Both the position numbers and the translations under genes were made by a program. This document shows positions 7,632 through 15,569 of a stretch of 64,000 nucleotides of DNA, piece by piece. Each line of letters starts with the position of its first letter. Within the stretch, counting starts at the first letter, position 1. A model generated the notes under the pieces. That model saw only the letters and a list, made by a program, of their open reading frames with translations, was not told the origin of the DNA and searched no databases. Source of the DNA: Bacteroidota bacterium (lineage in GTDB: Bacteria > Bacteroidota > Rhodothermia > Rhodothermales > Bin80); contig JAPOTE010000070.1 of assembly GCA_026709335.1 (NCBI GenBank), forward strand, positions 1 through 64,000, written 5' to 3'.

Positions 7632-8762
7632 ATGAAGCCAAGAGTGTTGGTTGCAATGAGTGGCGGAGTTGATTCTTCGGTTGCTGCAGTACTTCTGCAT
7701 CAGCAAGGATATGAGGTGATTGGCCTTACGATGAAAACATGGGACTACAGCAGTAGCACACCACGCCGTAGTGGTAAAGAAGTTGGATGTTGTACACTGG
7801 ACTCAATGAATGATGCAAGACAAGTTGCTTTGATACACGGATTCACACATTTCATTGTGGATATCAGAGAAGAATTCGGAGATTGGGTCATTGAGCGATT
7901 TACGGACGAATATTTAGCTGGCCGAACTCCAAATCCTTGTGTTTTGTGCAATACACATATCAAGTGGGATGCATTACTACACCGGGCAGATGACTTAGGG
8001 TGTGCGTATATCGCTACCGGTCATTATGCTCGGGTTCGTGAAGAGGAAGAGCGGTTTATATTATCCTGCGGGCTGGATCTGAATAAAGACCAGAGTTATG
8101 CTTTGTGGGGGCTCCCACAGGGACATTTGGCACGTACTATTTTTCCTCTGGGCCAATATAGAAAGTCAGAGATTCGAGAACTCGCGGAAAAATTTGGACT
8201 TACCGCAATTGCTCAGAAACCAGATTCATATGAGATCTGTTTTATCCCGGATAATGACTACAGGCGTTTTTTGTCTGACCGTGTGCCTGGACTTGAACAG
8301 AGCGTGGATAATGGTCCAATCATCCTCTCGGATGGTACAGAAGTTGGCCGCCACAAAGGATATCCATTCTATACGATAGGACAGCGACATGGCCTCAATC
8401 TTGCACTGGGCTATCCGGTCTATGTCTCTGTGATTGATCCAAAATCCAATACGATTACAGTTGGTCCACGTGAAGAGCTACTAAAACAGATATTGATAGC
8501 AGATAAAATTAACCTGATCAAATATCCGGTCATCTCCGAGGAACGGCCTGCCTTGGCCAAGATTCGCTATAAAGATCCTGGTGCACCTTGTTTGGTGCGT
8601 CAAGCGAATGATTACGAACTTCAGGTATCTTTCATGAATTCGAGAAGTGCAATCACCCCAGGTCAATCTGTTGTGATCTATGAAGGAGAAGATGTACTAG
8701 CTGGCGGTTGGATTCAGCGTATTCTTTCAGAAAACAAGAATACTTCGGTAGCAGAAAGTTGA
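7632..8762 (+). CDS. mnmA: tRNA-specific 2-thiouridylase MnmA
   Basis: A 376-residue MnmA. The PP-loop SGGVDSS lies at 10-16. The catalytic cysteine pair is Cys103 (in TPNPCVLCN) and Cys203 (in SYEICFIPDNDY). The central YTIGQRHGL motif and the C-terminal beta-barrel are present. The enzyme makes the 2-thio group of the wobble uridine in tRNA for Lys, Glu and Gln. The frame is open upstream to 7602, but the ATG at 7632 begins directly before the PP-loop and follows the SDR stop. All key residues are present. Confidence 0.96.
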   Translation: MKPRVLVAMSGGVDSSVAAVLLHQQGYEVIGLTMKTWDYSSSTPRRSGKEVGCCTLDSMNDARQVALIHGFTHFIVDIREEFGDWVIERFTDEYLAGRTPNPCVLCNTHIKWDALLHRADDLGCAYIATGHYARVREEEERFILSCGLDLNKDQSYALWGLPQGHLARTIFPLGQYRKSEIRELAEKFGLTAIAQKPDSYEICFIPDNDYRRFLSDRVPGLEQSVDNGPIILSDGTEVGRHKGYPFYTIGQRHGLNLALGYPVYVSVIDPKSNTITVGPREELLKQILIADKINLIKYPVISEERPALAKIRYKDPGAPCLVRQANDYELQVSFMNSRSAITPGQSVVIYEGEDVLAGGWIQRILSENKNTSVAES

Positions 8763-8803
8763 TATGAGATATACCTTACTCGTCCTGGTTTACACCTTGG
8801 GAG

Positions 8804-9103
8804 ATGGGCTTCCAGATAACTAAGGCCTCCAATATAGAGATAGAAACTAATGGCGTCACAGAAGTTATGAATCAAGAAATTCGAGGAGAAGGAACGATCG
8901 TATGGAATGAGTTTGAAGGAGGTTTTTTTGGTATTCAATCCAAAAATGGCACAAAATATTATCCTATAAAATCTCTTGATAAGGATTTGAAAGTAAATGG
9001 TACAGTTGTAAAGTTTGTACTCAAGCCTCAGACTGGAGTCGTGACCACGGTCATGTGGGGGATTCCCGTATCTGTTATTAGTATCGAAAAGATAGGGTCG
9101 TAG
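8804..9103 (+). CDS. Small conserved beta-rich protein of unknown function
   Basis: A 99-residue protein with short beta strands and a pattern I recognise from a small uncharacterised family: GTI..NE.EGGFFGIQS.NGTKYYPI, then VKFVLKP, then MWGIPVSVISIEKI. No catalytic residues can be named. Upstream, in another frame, an ATG at 8764 starts a short hydrophobic run (MRYTLLVLVYTLG) two bases after mnmA stops. If one base were lost or gained, this would give the protein a signal-like N-terminus. The annotated ATG at 8804 is the first in the open frame, and the true start is uncertain. It is convergent with the pyrroline-carboxylate reductase-type gene. Confidence 0.6.
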   Translation: MGFQITKASNIEIETNGVTEVMNQEIRGEGTIVWNEFEGGFFGIQSKNGTKYYPIKSLDKDLKVNGTVVKFVLKPQTGVVTTVMWGIPVSVISIEKIGS

Positions 9104-9168
9104 CAGTATTTGATGAGAGGTGTCAAACGGAAGAACCAATTTGAGAATTTAAGCGCAGGTGCCACGGA

Positions 9169-10152
9169 TCACAATGTGACTACGGTGCCGAGATTTATCT
9201 CCCTTGCACGCTTCTCTATAAAGTTTGCAACCACGAGGTCTTGGATAGCATTTCCGACCGACTTGAAAAAAGTGATTTCAGAATCATCGGTACGGCCTTC
9301 AGCATCATTCATCAAGATCTCACCCAGTTCAGCATGAATATGGGATTCATTAAAATGTCCTTGCTGAATTGGTACGATTAGATCACCTGCCTCACAGAGA
9401 CATGCTTTGCGTTGATCTACGACTACTTTAGCTCGTGCAATCACTTCGGAGGAAATTTCTGTCATATCAGGTCGATAAGATCCAATTCCGTTGATATGTG
9501 TTCCCGGAGAAAGGTGCTTGTCTGCGAAGACAGGGGTTAGTGATGTAGTTGCAGTACAAACAATGTCAGCTTCTGTCAACACATCAGCTGATTTTGCTGC
9601 CACTATTTCAAGGTTATAGCGTTTGGCTATTTGTTTCACAAATATTTTTGTGTTCTTTGGGGAGCGTCCGAAAACGAGAATTTTTTTGATTGGACGGACT
9701 GCACAAACTGCCGCCACTTGTGTGTGTGCCTGAACACCTGTACCGAAAATTGCCAAGACAGATGACTTAGGGCGAGATAGAAGATCAGTCGCTAATCCTG
9801 CACCTGCACCGGTGCGCAGAGATGTGATAAATTCCCCGTCCATCAGGGCAAGGGGAATACCTGTTTGCGCATCATGAAGAGTTACAATTGCGTGTATGAA
9901 TGGAAGACCATTTGCAGGGTTAGTTGGGTTTACTGTCACCGATTTTAGTCCAACTTGGTCATGATTCTTAGAGTAAACAGGCATAAATAATGCTCGACCA
10001 CCATGCTCTTCAATGGACATGTTCACCCGCACGGGTACATCTGCGTGTCCAGAGGATAACGTGATAAATCCGTCCCTCATAAGTTGAATTGCTTCTTTCA
10101 TAGATATGACAGAAGCAATCTCTTTTCTTGACAATATTCGAAGCCCGGGCAT
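9169..10152 (-). CDS. lhpI: Ornithine cyclodeaminase/mu-crystallin family, probable delta1-pyrroline-2-carboxylate reductase
   Basis: A 327-residue ornithine cyclodeaminase/mu-crystallin family protein. It has [10 protein letters not shown] (113-122), the nucleotide-binding [11 protein letters not shown] (135-145), and a conserved Lys in GLKSV (68-72). Immediately upstream, and transcribed first, is a trans-3-hydroxy-L-proline dehydratase gene. In bacteria this pairing is known: the dehydratase makes delta1-pyrroline-2-carboxylate and this family reduces it to L-proline with NAD(P)H. The specific function rests on the neighbour; the family alone also includes ornithine cyclodeaminase and ketimine reductases. 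Only five bases separate the two genes. Confidence 0.82.
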   Translation of the reverse strand: MPGLRILSRKEIASVISMKEAIQLMRDGFITLSSGHADVPVRVNMSIEEHGGRALFMPVYSKNHDQVGLKSVTVNPTNPANGLPFIHAIVTLHDAQTGIPLALMDGEFITSLRTGAGAGLATDLLSRPKSSVLAIFGTGVQAHTQVAAVCAVRPIKKILVFGRSPKNTKIFVKQIAKRYNLEIVAAKSADVLTEADIVCTATTSLTPVFADKHLSPGTHINGIGSYRPDMTEISSEVIARAKVVVDQRKACLCEAGDLIVPIQQGHFNESHIHAELGEILMNDAEGRTDDSEITFFKSVGNAIQDLVVANFIEKRAREINLGTVVTL

Positions 10153-10157
10153 ATGAG

Positions 10158-11231
10158 TTATCGAAGCAGGAAACCGTCCCGGAACGGATCTTGTGGGTTC
10201 AAGATGAATGTATGCTGGCCAGTTATAAATGCTTGGCCCTCAACTTCCGGGATGATGGCATTGTATGGCCCAAATGAGCATTCTTGAGTGACAGTTCCTG
10301 TAAAGGAACTATTGATGATGCTTTCAATTCGGATACTCTCCCTCAGTTTCAGGAATCCCTTTGCATGTAGCAGTGCAAGTCGCCCACTAACGCCGGTTCC
10401 GGTGGGGCTTCGGTCAACTTCACCATCTGCAAATACACATACATGACGACTATGAGCATCATCAGATTCTGCAGGGCCAACGAAGATCGTTCCATACAGG
10501 AAGCCGAGGTCAGGTTCGTAAGGATGGATAATGTTGCTACTGGCGGTGATAGATTTTTTGATCAGTTTCCCCATGCGAATCAACGCACTATAATGATCTG
10601 GACCCGTTGTTAAATCAATTTCACCGGCGTCTACATAAGCGTAGTATGCGCCCCCATATCCGATATCGTATTGAATTCGCCCTATGTCAGGCACATTGAC
10701 AGATTGGTCAATGGCATGCGCATAAGAAGGAACATTTTTGAAACGAACCGAGCGGACAGAATCATTTTCAATTCGTGCCCATGCAGTAACAAGGCCTGCC
10801 GGGGTATCAATCACTATTTGCGTTTCCGGGGATGATTTCGGGAGCATTCCTGTTTCTAATACCACTGTGGTCACAGCAATTATTCCGTGGCCACACATTG
10901 TACTATATCCTTCGTTGTGCAGGAAGAGCACGCCAAAATGCGCATCCTCACTCACTGGTTCCGTAATCAAGCACCCATACATATCTGCATGTCCACGAGG
11001 TTCCCACATCAGCGCTGTGCGGAACGCATCATATTTTGTCTCAAGCTCTTGGCGGCGAGCCAATATTGTATGTCCAGACGGTTGCGGATAGCCAGCGAGA
11101 ATTACACGCAGAGGCTCCCCTTCTGTATGCGAATCAATGCACTTGATGATATGAGATCCCTTTGGAAACCAGTTTTGGGAAAAGTCAAAATCAAGTTTTG
11201 TTGAATTCGAGGGATGGTTTAATCTTAGCAC
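10158..11231 (-). CDS. Trans-3-hydroxy-L-proline dehydratase (proline racemase family)
   Basis: A 357-residue proline racemase family protein. The first catalytic cysteine is present as Cys113 in STMCGHG. The second, normally in SPCGTG, is replaced by Thr277 (RSPTGTGVSGR). This Cys/Thr arrangement is the established signature of trans-3-hydroxy-L-proline dehydratases rather than proline or 4-hydroxyproline racemases. The reaction removes water from trans-3-hydroxy-L-proline, giving delta1-pyrroline-2-carboxylate. It is the first gene of a two-gene unit with the lhpI-like reductase. The N-terminus is about 25 residues longer than the core, so a start further in (near SHIIKCIDSHTEGE) cannot be excluded. 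Confidence 0.88.
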   Translation of the reverse strand: MLRLNHPSNSTKLDFDFSQNWFPKGSHIIKCIDSHTEGEPLRVILAGYPQPSGHTILARRQELETKYDAFRTALMWEPRGHADMYGCLITEPVSEDAHFGVLFLHNEGYSTMCGHGIIAVTTVVLETGMLPKSSPETQIVIDTPAGLVTAWARIENDSVRSVRFKNVPSYAHAIDQSVNVPDIGRIQYDIGYGGAYYAYVDAGEIDLTTGPDHYSALIRMGKLIKKSITASSNIIHPYEPDLGFLYGTIFVGPAESDDAHSRHVCVFADGEVDRSPTGTGVSGRLALLHAKGFLKLRESIRIESIINSSFTGTVTQECSFGPYNAIIPEVEGQAFITGQHTFILNPQDPFRDGFLLR

Positions 11232-11390
11232 TTACTGATTAGAATCTTAGCACCATAGAGGGCTGGTGTGGAGGAATTCGTAGCGATCGAAACGGGGAAT
11301 TATTATCTGATTAAGGAGAGCATTGTGGGCAAGAAAGTCGGAGGACTGAAGCAAAGTCATATCTCATACGACCATACATACAATATCAAA

Positions 11391-11466
11391 TGGAGCCAAC
11401 GGCCGGACTTGAACCGGCGACCTGCTCATTACGAGTGAGCTGCTCTACCAGCTGAGCTACGTTGGC
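11391..11466 (-). tRNA. tRNA-Thr (anticodon CGU)
   Basis: On the minus strand a complete 76-base cloverleaf can be drawn. The acceptor stem is GCCAACG/CGTTGGC, the D arm has AGCTGGTA, and the anticodon arm is GCTCA-CTCGTAA-TGAGC with anticodon CGT. The T arm is GCCGG-TTCAAGT-CCGGC. The discriminator base is T and the CCA end is encoded. It reads ACG threonine codons. It lies upstream of the hydroxyproline genes on the same strand but is separated from them by about 160 bases. Confidence 0.96.
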
Positions 11467-11883
11467 GAATCTTGGTTTCACGCACAGTTCACATACTGGT
11501 TTCTGAATTTATACTACTTGTTCCGGAAGGCCCCCGAGAGTTACGCGCCGTTCATAATAGGGGAATTTTGAGGTGCGTTGCCGGCATAAGGCGGATGCTA
11601 TGTCTTCTATAAAATTCCTGATTTGACCGGAAAAACCAACAAATTTATTCTACGTTGAGCTCAATGAATGACCCATATGTGTGTAGTTTGGGTCATCATA
11701 TCTTCCATGGGTATATGAGTAAAGTGAGGTAAATTGACAGGGTCAATATCTCCGCATATTTATTTTCGTGAGTATTCGGTATAGTTCCAATTCAACAATC
11801 ATCTGGAAATGGTTAAATTTATGCGATTGACCAGCGAGGATGAATTTCTTGCCAATTCTCAAAATGACTGATTCATTCCATTG
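11467..11883. other. 417-base intergenic region with an inverted repeat
   Basis: No gene is apparent between the tRNA and the carboxypeptidase gene. The sequence must hold the promoter of the tRNA (leftward) and of the carboxypeptidase (rightward). A perfect inverted repeat, ATGACCCA (11668-11675) and TGGGTCAT (11689-11696), is separated by 13 bases. It could be a protein-binding site or a hairpin. Nothing else stands out. Confidence 0.5.
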
Positions 11884-13398
11884 ATGAGTTCAACAAAAAA
11901 ATCTGATTTTGAAGAACTATTGGAAATAGTTCGTAAGGTTTGTGATCTTCGAGCTGCCGCATCAATGCTGGAATGGGATCAGGAAACATATATGCCCAGA
12001 GGAGCAGGGGAAGCTCGTGCTCGCCAGCTGTCTACGCTCTACTCAACATCACATGAAATCTTTATTCGAGACCGTACGGGTGAACTGATCGAGCGTCTGC
12101 GCGGAGAAGAATGTGATCCTATGGGATTCCAAGAGAGTCTTGTTCGTGTGACAGAGCGTGACTTTTCACGTGCATGTAAGCTCTCACCGGAGATGGTTGG
12201 AAAAATTGCCGAAACGACATCCAACGCCAAAGCTGCATGGGTGGAAGCCTTCAACGAGAATGATTTCGGGAAATTTTCAGGCGATCTGAGTAAGGTCATC
12301 GGGCTTTGTATTGAGAAAGCCGAGGCGATAGGTTATTCTGAACACCCTTATGATGCACTTCTGGATGAATACGAACCAGGTGCTACTTCGGGCCAGATCT
12401 CGAGAGTTTTCGATGATTTACGAGCATCATTGGTTCCAATTGTGCAGGCAATTGAATATGCCCCGCAACCAGTACATGATTTTCTTCAGCTTTCGTACGA
12501 TTCAGATATCCAATGGGATTTTGGTATGGAGGTTTTACGTGATATTGGATTTGATTTCAGAAGGGGGCGCCAAGATATTTCCACACATCCTTTCAGCACT
12601 GCATTTTCCACAAATGATGTACGCATTACGACACGTATTCATGATCGACATGTAGTATCTGGCCTGTTCAGTTCCTTGCATGAGGCAGGGCATGGAATGT
12701 ATGAACAGGGGATTAATCCAATGCTTGAGGGTACTTTTTTGGCGCAAGGAACCTCATTAGGGATTCATGAGTCGCAGTCGAGGCTATGGGAAAACCAAGT
12801 AGGTAGAAGCAAGGCATTCTGGACCTGTTACTACCGTGACTTACAACAGCGTTTCAAGAAGCAGCTAGGTGAAATTTCACGAGAAAAATTCTATCAGGCA
12901 ATTAACTGTGTTGCTGCCTCGCCAGTTCGTGTAGACGCGGATGAAGTCACCTACAATCTGCACATCATGCTCCGTTTTGAGCTTGAGATGATGCTCATAG
13001 ATGAAGAAATATCTGTACATGAATTACCAGAGCTTTGGACTGACAGGATGAGAAAATATCTGGGGGTTCAGCCAGAAAACGATACAAAAGGTGTTTTGCA
13101 GGATATACACTGGGCACTGGGTGCAATTGGGTATTTTCCCACCTATACACTCGGAAACCTGATGTCTGCCCAGATATTTTCTTGTGCCAAAACAGCATTA
13201 ATAGACCTAGATGACCAAATTGCACGGGGAGAATTTGCGCCTCTCCGTGATTGGTTACAAACCAATGTCTATCATTGGGGGCGTATGCTATCTGCCACTG
13301 AAATTATTGAGTGGCTGACAAAGGGGCCCATCAGTGCGGATCCATGGTTGCATTATATACGCCAAAAGTATAGTGCAATTTATGGAGATCTGCCTTAA
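11884..13398 (+). CDS. Carboxypeptidase M32 (Taq-type)
   Basis: A 504-residue M32 metallocarboxypeptidase, the usual length. The zinc-binding motif HEAGH lies at about 266-270, within SSLHEAGHGMYEQG, followed by the family motif GIHESQSRLWEN. The N-terminus (EILRKVCDL-like then MLEWDQETYMP) and the C-terminal HWALGAIGYFPTYTLGN region are also typical. The enzyme removes C-terminal amino acids from peptides in the cytoplasm. A TTG at 11881 directly precedes the ATG at 11884; the ATG is preferred. It has no obvious operon partner apart from the small gene 40 bases downstream. Confidence 0.95.
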   Translation: MSSTKKSDFEELLEIVRKVCDLRAAASMLEWDQETYMPRGAGEARARQLSTLYSTSHEIFIRDRTGELIERLRGEECDPMGFQESLVRVTERDFSRACKLSPEMVGKIAETTSNAKAAWVEAFNENDFGKFSGDLSKVIGLCIEKAEAIGYSEHPYDALLDEYEPGATSGQISRVFDDLRASLVPIVQAIEYAPQPVHDFLQLSYDSDIQWDFGMEVLRDIGFDFRRGRQDISTHPFSTAFSTNDVRITTRIHDRHVVSGLFSSLHEAGHGMYEQGINPMLEGTFLAQGTSLGIHESQSRLWENQVGRSKAFWTCYYRDLQQRFKKQLGEISREKFYQAINCVAASPVRVDADEVTYNLHIMLRFELEMMLIDEEISVHELPELWTDRMRKYLGVQPENDTKGVLQDIHWALGAIGYFPTYTLGNLMSAQIFSCAKTALIDLDDQIARGEFAPLRDWLQTNVYHWGRMLSATEIIEWLTKGPISADPWLHYIRQKYSAIYGDLP

Positions 13399-13438
13399 GT
13401 TACGGTCGAGATATCCAGTCACTAGCTCATCAAATCTA

Positions 13439-13801
13439 ATGGATTCTAATTCAAGTAAGCAGTCGCGTTCTCCTGAATTTTCAATTGAGTATTATGCGGA
13501 GAATGCTCATCTTCGTCAAAGAGATAAAGACACCATAGAAGCTCGCATCCATAAGCTGACTCGTGGGCACCGGGATATCTCGGGGGCATCGGTTGCCATA
13601 GAATGCGTGAGCGGAGCCAATAAGCGAGCAGAATACAAAGCCAGATTGGTTGTCTACTGCAGGCCAGCAAATATCGCTGCCTCTTGTACACACGACTCCG
13701 TTCAAATAGCTGTTAGTGAAGCCCTTGAAGCTATTGAGAGGCAAATTCGTGAACAACGTGAGCGTACGCGTGCGCGCCATCGAGTGGCTCGTAGTATGTA
13801 A
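13439..13801 (+). CDS. HPF/RaiA-family ribosome-associated protein
   Basis: A 120-residue protein matching the hibernation-promoting factor/RaiA (sigma-54 modulation) family in pattern: a beta strand, a helix with HKLTRGHRDI, two strands with ..EYKARLVVYCRPANI, then a DSVQIAVSEALEAIERQIREQRER helix rich in charged residues. It has no C-terminal HPF extension, so it is of the short type. Such proteins bind the 30S subunit and reduce translation under stress. The open frame extends upstream to 13334, inside the carboxypeptidase gene, but the ATG at 13439 fits the domain start. Divergence from model HPF sequences leaves some doubt about exact function. Confidence 0.8.
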   Translation: MDSNSSKQSRSPEFSIEYYAENAHLRQRDKDTIEARIHKLTRGHRDISGASVAIECVSGANKRAEYKARLVVYCRPANIAASCTHDSVQIAVSEALEAIERQIREQRERTRARHRVARSM

Positions 13802-14060
13802 AATCAGATTCAGCAATTCTCATATCGAGAGCAACTTGATTACTTTGATCTGCTATCGTCTTACGAAGCATTGCCAAATTTTCCGAGATATCCTGAAGTA
13901 GCTACCTGTCAACTTGGTACTTCTGCAGATCACCTTTTACTCCAAAACAGGAATTCAAGAGAAACGGTCATTCATATCATGCAAAGCATCTCTTGAATAT
14001 TTGTGCATAGAAACGATATGGAGTATATTTTCGTTGGATTGCCCTTTAATCTCTGATTGT

Positions 14061-15422
14061 ATGCAAAGCTTACGGGAAAAGTGGTCACCTGAATCTTGGC
14101 GGAAAAAGAATGCCGTTCAGCAGGTAGTCTATACGGACAAGGAGCATCTTACAGCCGTTCTCAGTCAGCTGCAGCAACATCCTCCTTTGGTTACTTCTTG
14201 GGAAATTGAAGCTCTTCGAAAGAAGCTTGCTGAAGCTGCTACTGGCCGCAGATTTTTGCTCCAGGGAGGAGATTGTGCAGAAAGCTTTGATGATTGTAAG
14301 GTAGAATTCATCAAGAATCGCTTAAAGATTCTACTCCAGATGAGTGTGATTCTGATCTATGGCATGCGGATGCCAATCATACGAGTCGGGCGCTTTGCTG
14401 GCCAATATGCAAAGCCCCGAAGTGCTTCGCATGAAACTCGCAATGGGATCTCACTTCCTTCGTATCGTGGAGACAATATCAATGCCCCTGAATTCACGCC
14501 AGAGGCTCGAGAACCTGATCCTCAGCGGTTGCTACATGCATATTATTGCTCGGCAATTCAACTGAATCTGGTTCGAGCACTTGGAGATGCCGGTTTTGCA
14601 GATCTTCATAACGCTGACAAATGGAATCTGAATTTTGCTGGACAGGCACCGTACATTCAGACTTATCAAGGGATTATCGGCAAGATTTATAGAGCCTTGG
14701 ATTTTGCCAAAACAGTTTCCGATCATCCGATCGGTGGATTAGGTCGGGTAACATTTTATTCCAGCCATGAGGCGCTCCACCTGCCTTATGAAGAAGCATT
14801 TACAAGAGAGGTTATCCATGCGAATGCGGTGTATAATCTGTCTACTCATATGCCCTGGATAGGAAAGCGAACCTTGTTTGAAGACAGCGCCCATGTAGAA
14901 TATATGCGAGGAATACGTAATCCAATAGGGATAAAAATTGGCCATGACATGGCGCCTAGTGATCTCAAAGGATTGATACGCCATCTGAATCCACTGAATG
15001 ATCCTGGTCGACTAACCATCATAACACGAATGGGAGCTACAAAGGTTGAAGATGTTTTACCGCAACTGATTGATACCGTGAAACGCTCAGGATTAAATGT
15101 ACTGTGGTGCTGCGATCCAATGCATGGAAATACGGAAACGGCATCCAGTGGTATAAAGACTCGAAAGTTCGGCAATATTCTTGCCGAACTAGAGGCGGTA
15201 ATTGATATGCATGCCAGAATGAAAACCGTTTTAGGTGGAGTTCATTTTGAATTGACAGGAGAAGATGTAACCGAATGTGTCGGAGGCGCAAGCGGGATAC
15301 GGGAAGAAGATCTGAACCGCCGATATCATTCCACTGTCGATCCCCGTTTGAATGTGAGCCAGTCGCTTGAAATGGCACTCAAGATTGCTCAGAGATACCA
15401 GAATATGGAAACGTCTAAATGA
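14061..15422 (+). CDS. 3-deoxy-7-phosphoheptulonate synthase, class II (plant type)
   Basis: A 453-residue class II DAHP synthase with clear motifs: FLLQGGDCAESF, RVGRFAGQYAKPRS, LPSYRGDNIN, FADLHNADKW, CDPMHGNTE, and GGVHFELTGEDVTECVGG near the end. It condenses phosphoenolpyruvate and erythrose 4-phosphate, the first step of the shikimate pathway. The frame is open upstream to 13914, but that extension has no family similarity. The ATG at 14061 (MQSLREKWSPESWR) matches the normal N-terminus. No other aromatic-biosynthesis gene is nearby. It is convergent with the RND permease gene at 15570. Confidence 0.95.
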   Translation: MQSLREKWSPESWRKKNAVQQVVYTDKEHLTAVLSQLQQHPPLVTSWEIEALRKKLAEAATGRRFLLQGGDCAESFDDCKVEFIKNRLKILLQMSVILIYGMRMPIIRVGRFAGQYAKPRSASHETRNGISLPSYRGDNINAPEFTPEAREPDPQRLLHAYYCSAIQLNLVRALGDAGFADLHNADKWNLNFAGQAPYIQTYQGIIGKIYRALDFAKTVSDHPIGGLGRVTFYSSHEALHLPYEEAFTREVIHANAVYNLSTHMPWIGKRTLFEDSAHVEYMRGIRNPIGIKIGHDMAPSDLKGLIRHLNPLNDPGRLTIITRMGATKVEDVLPQLIDTVKRSGLNVLWCCDPMHGNTETASSGIKTRKFGNILAELEAVIDMHARMKTVLGGVHFELTGEDVTECVGGASGIREEDLNRRYHSTVDPRLNVSQSLEMALKIAQRYQNMETSK

Positions 15423-15569
15423 TCTCAGTGTGACTGGTATCATGCATGTATGGATCAGTTTCGACTCATACAAGGCCATCAAATTCTGATTTGCAGGGAT
15501 TGTATCGGGATGTGGCGTGGCGATAGATGAGATAGGATGTGGATTTACCTGAAGAGTTAGCGCTAGCGA

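Noticed and set aside
13914-14060. N-terminal extension of the DAHP synthase
   Set aside because: The extra 49 residues have no family similarity, and a normal N-terminus begins at the ATG at 14061.
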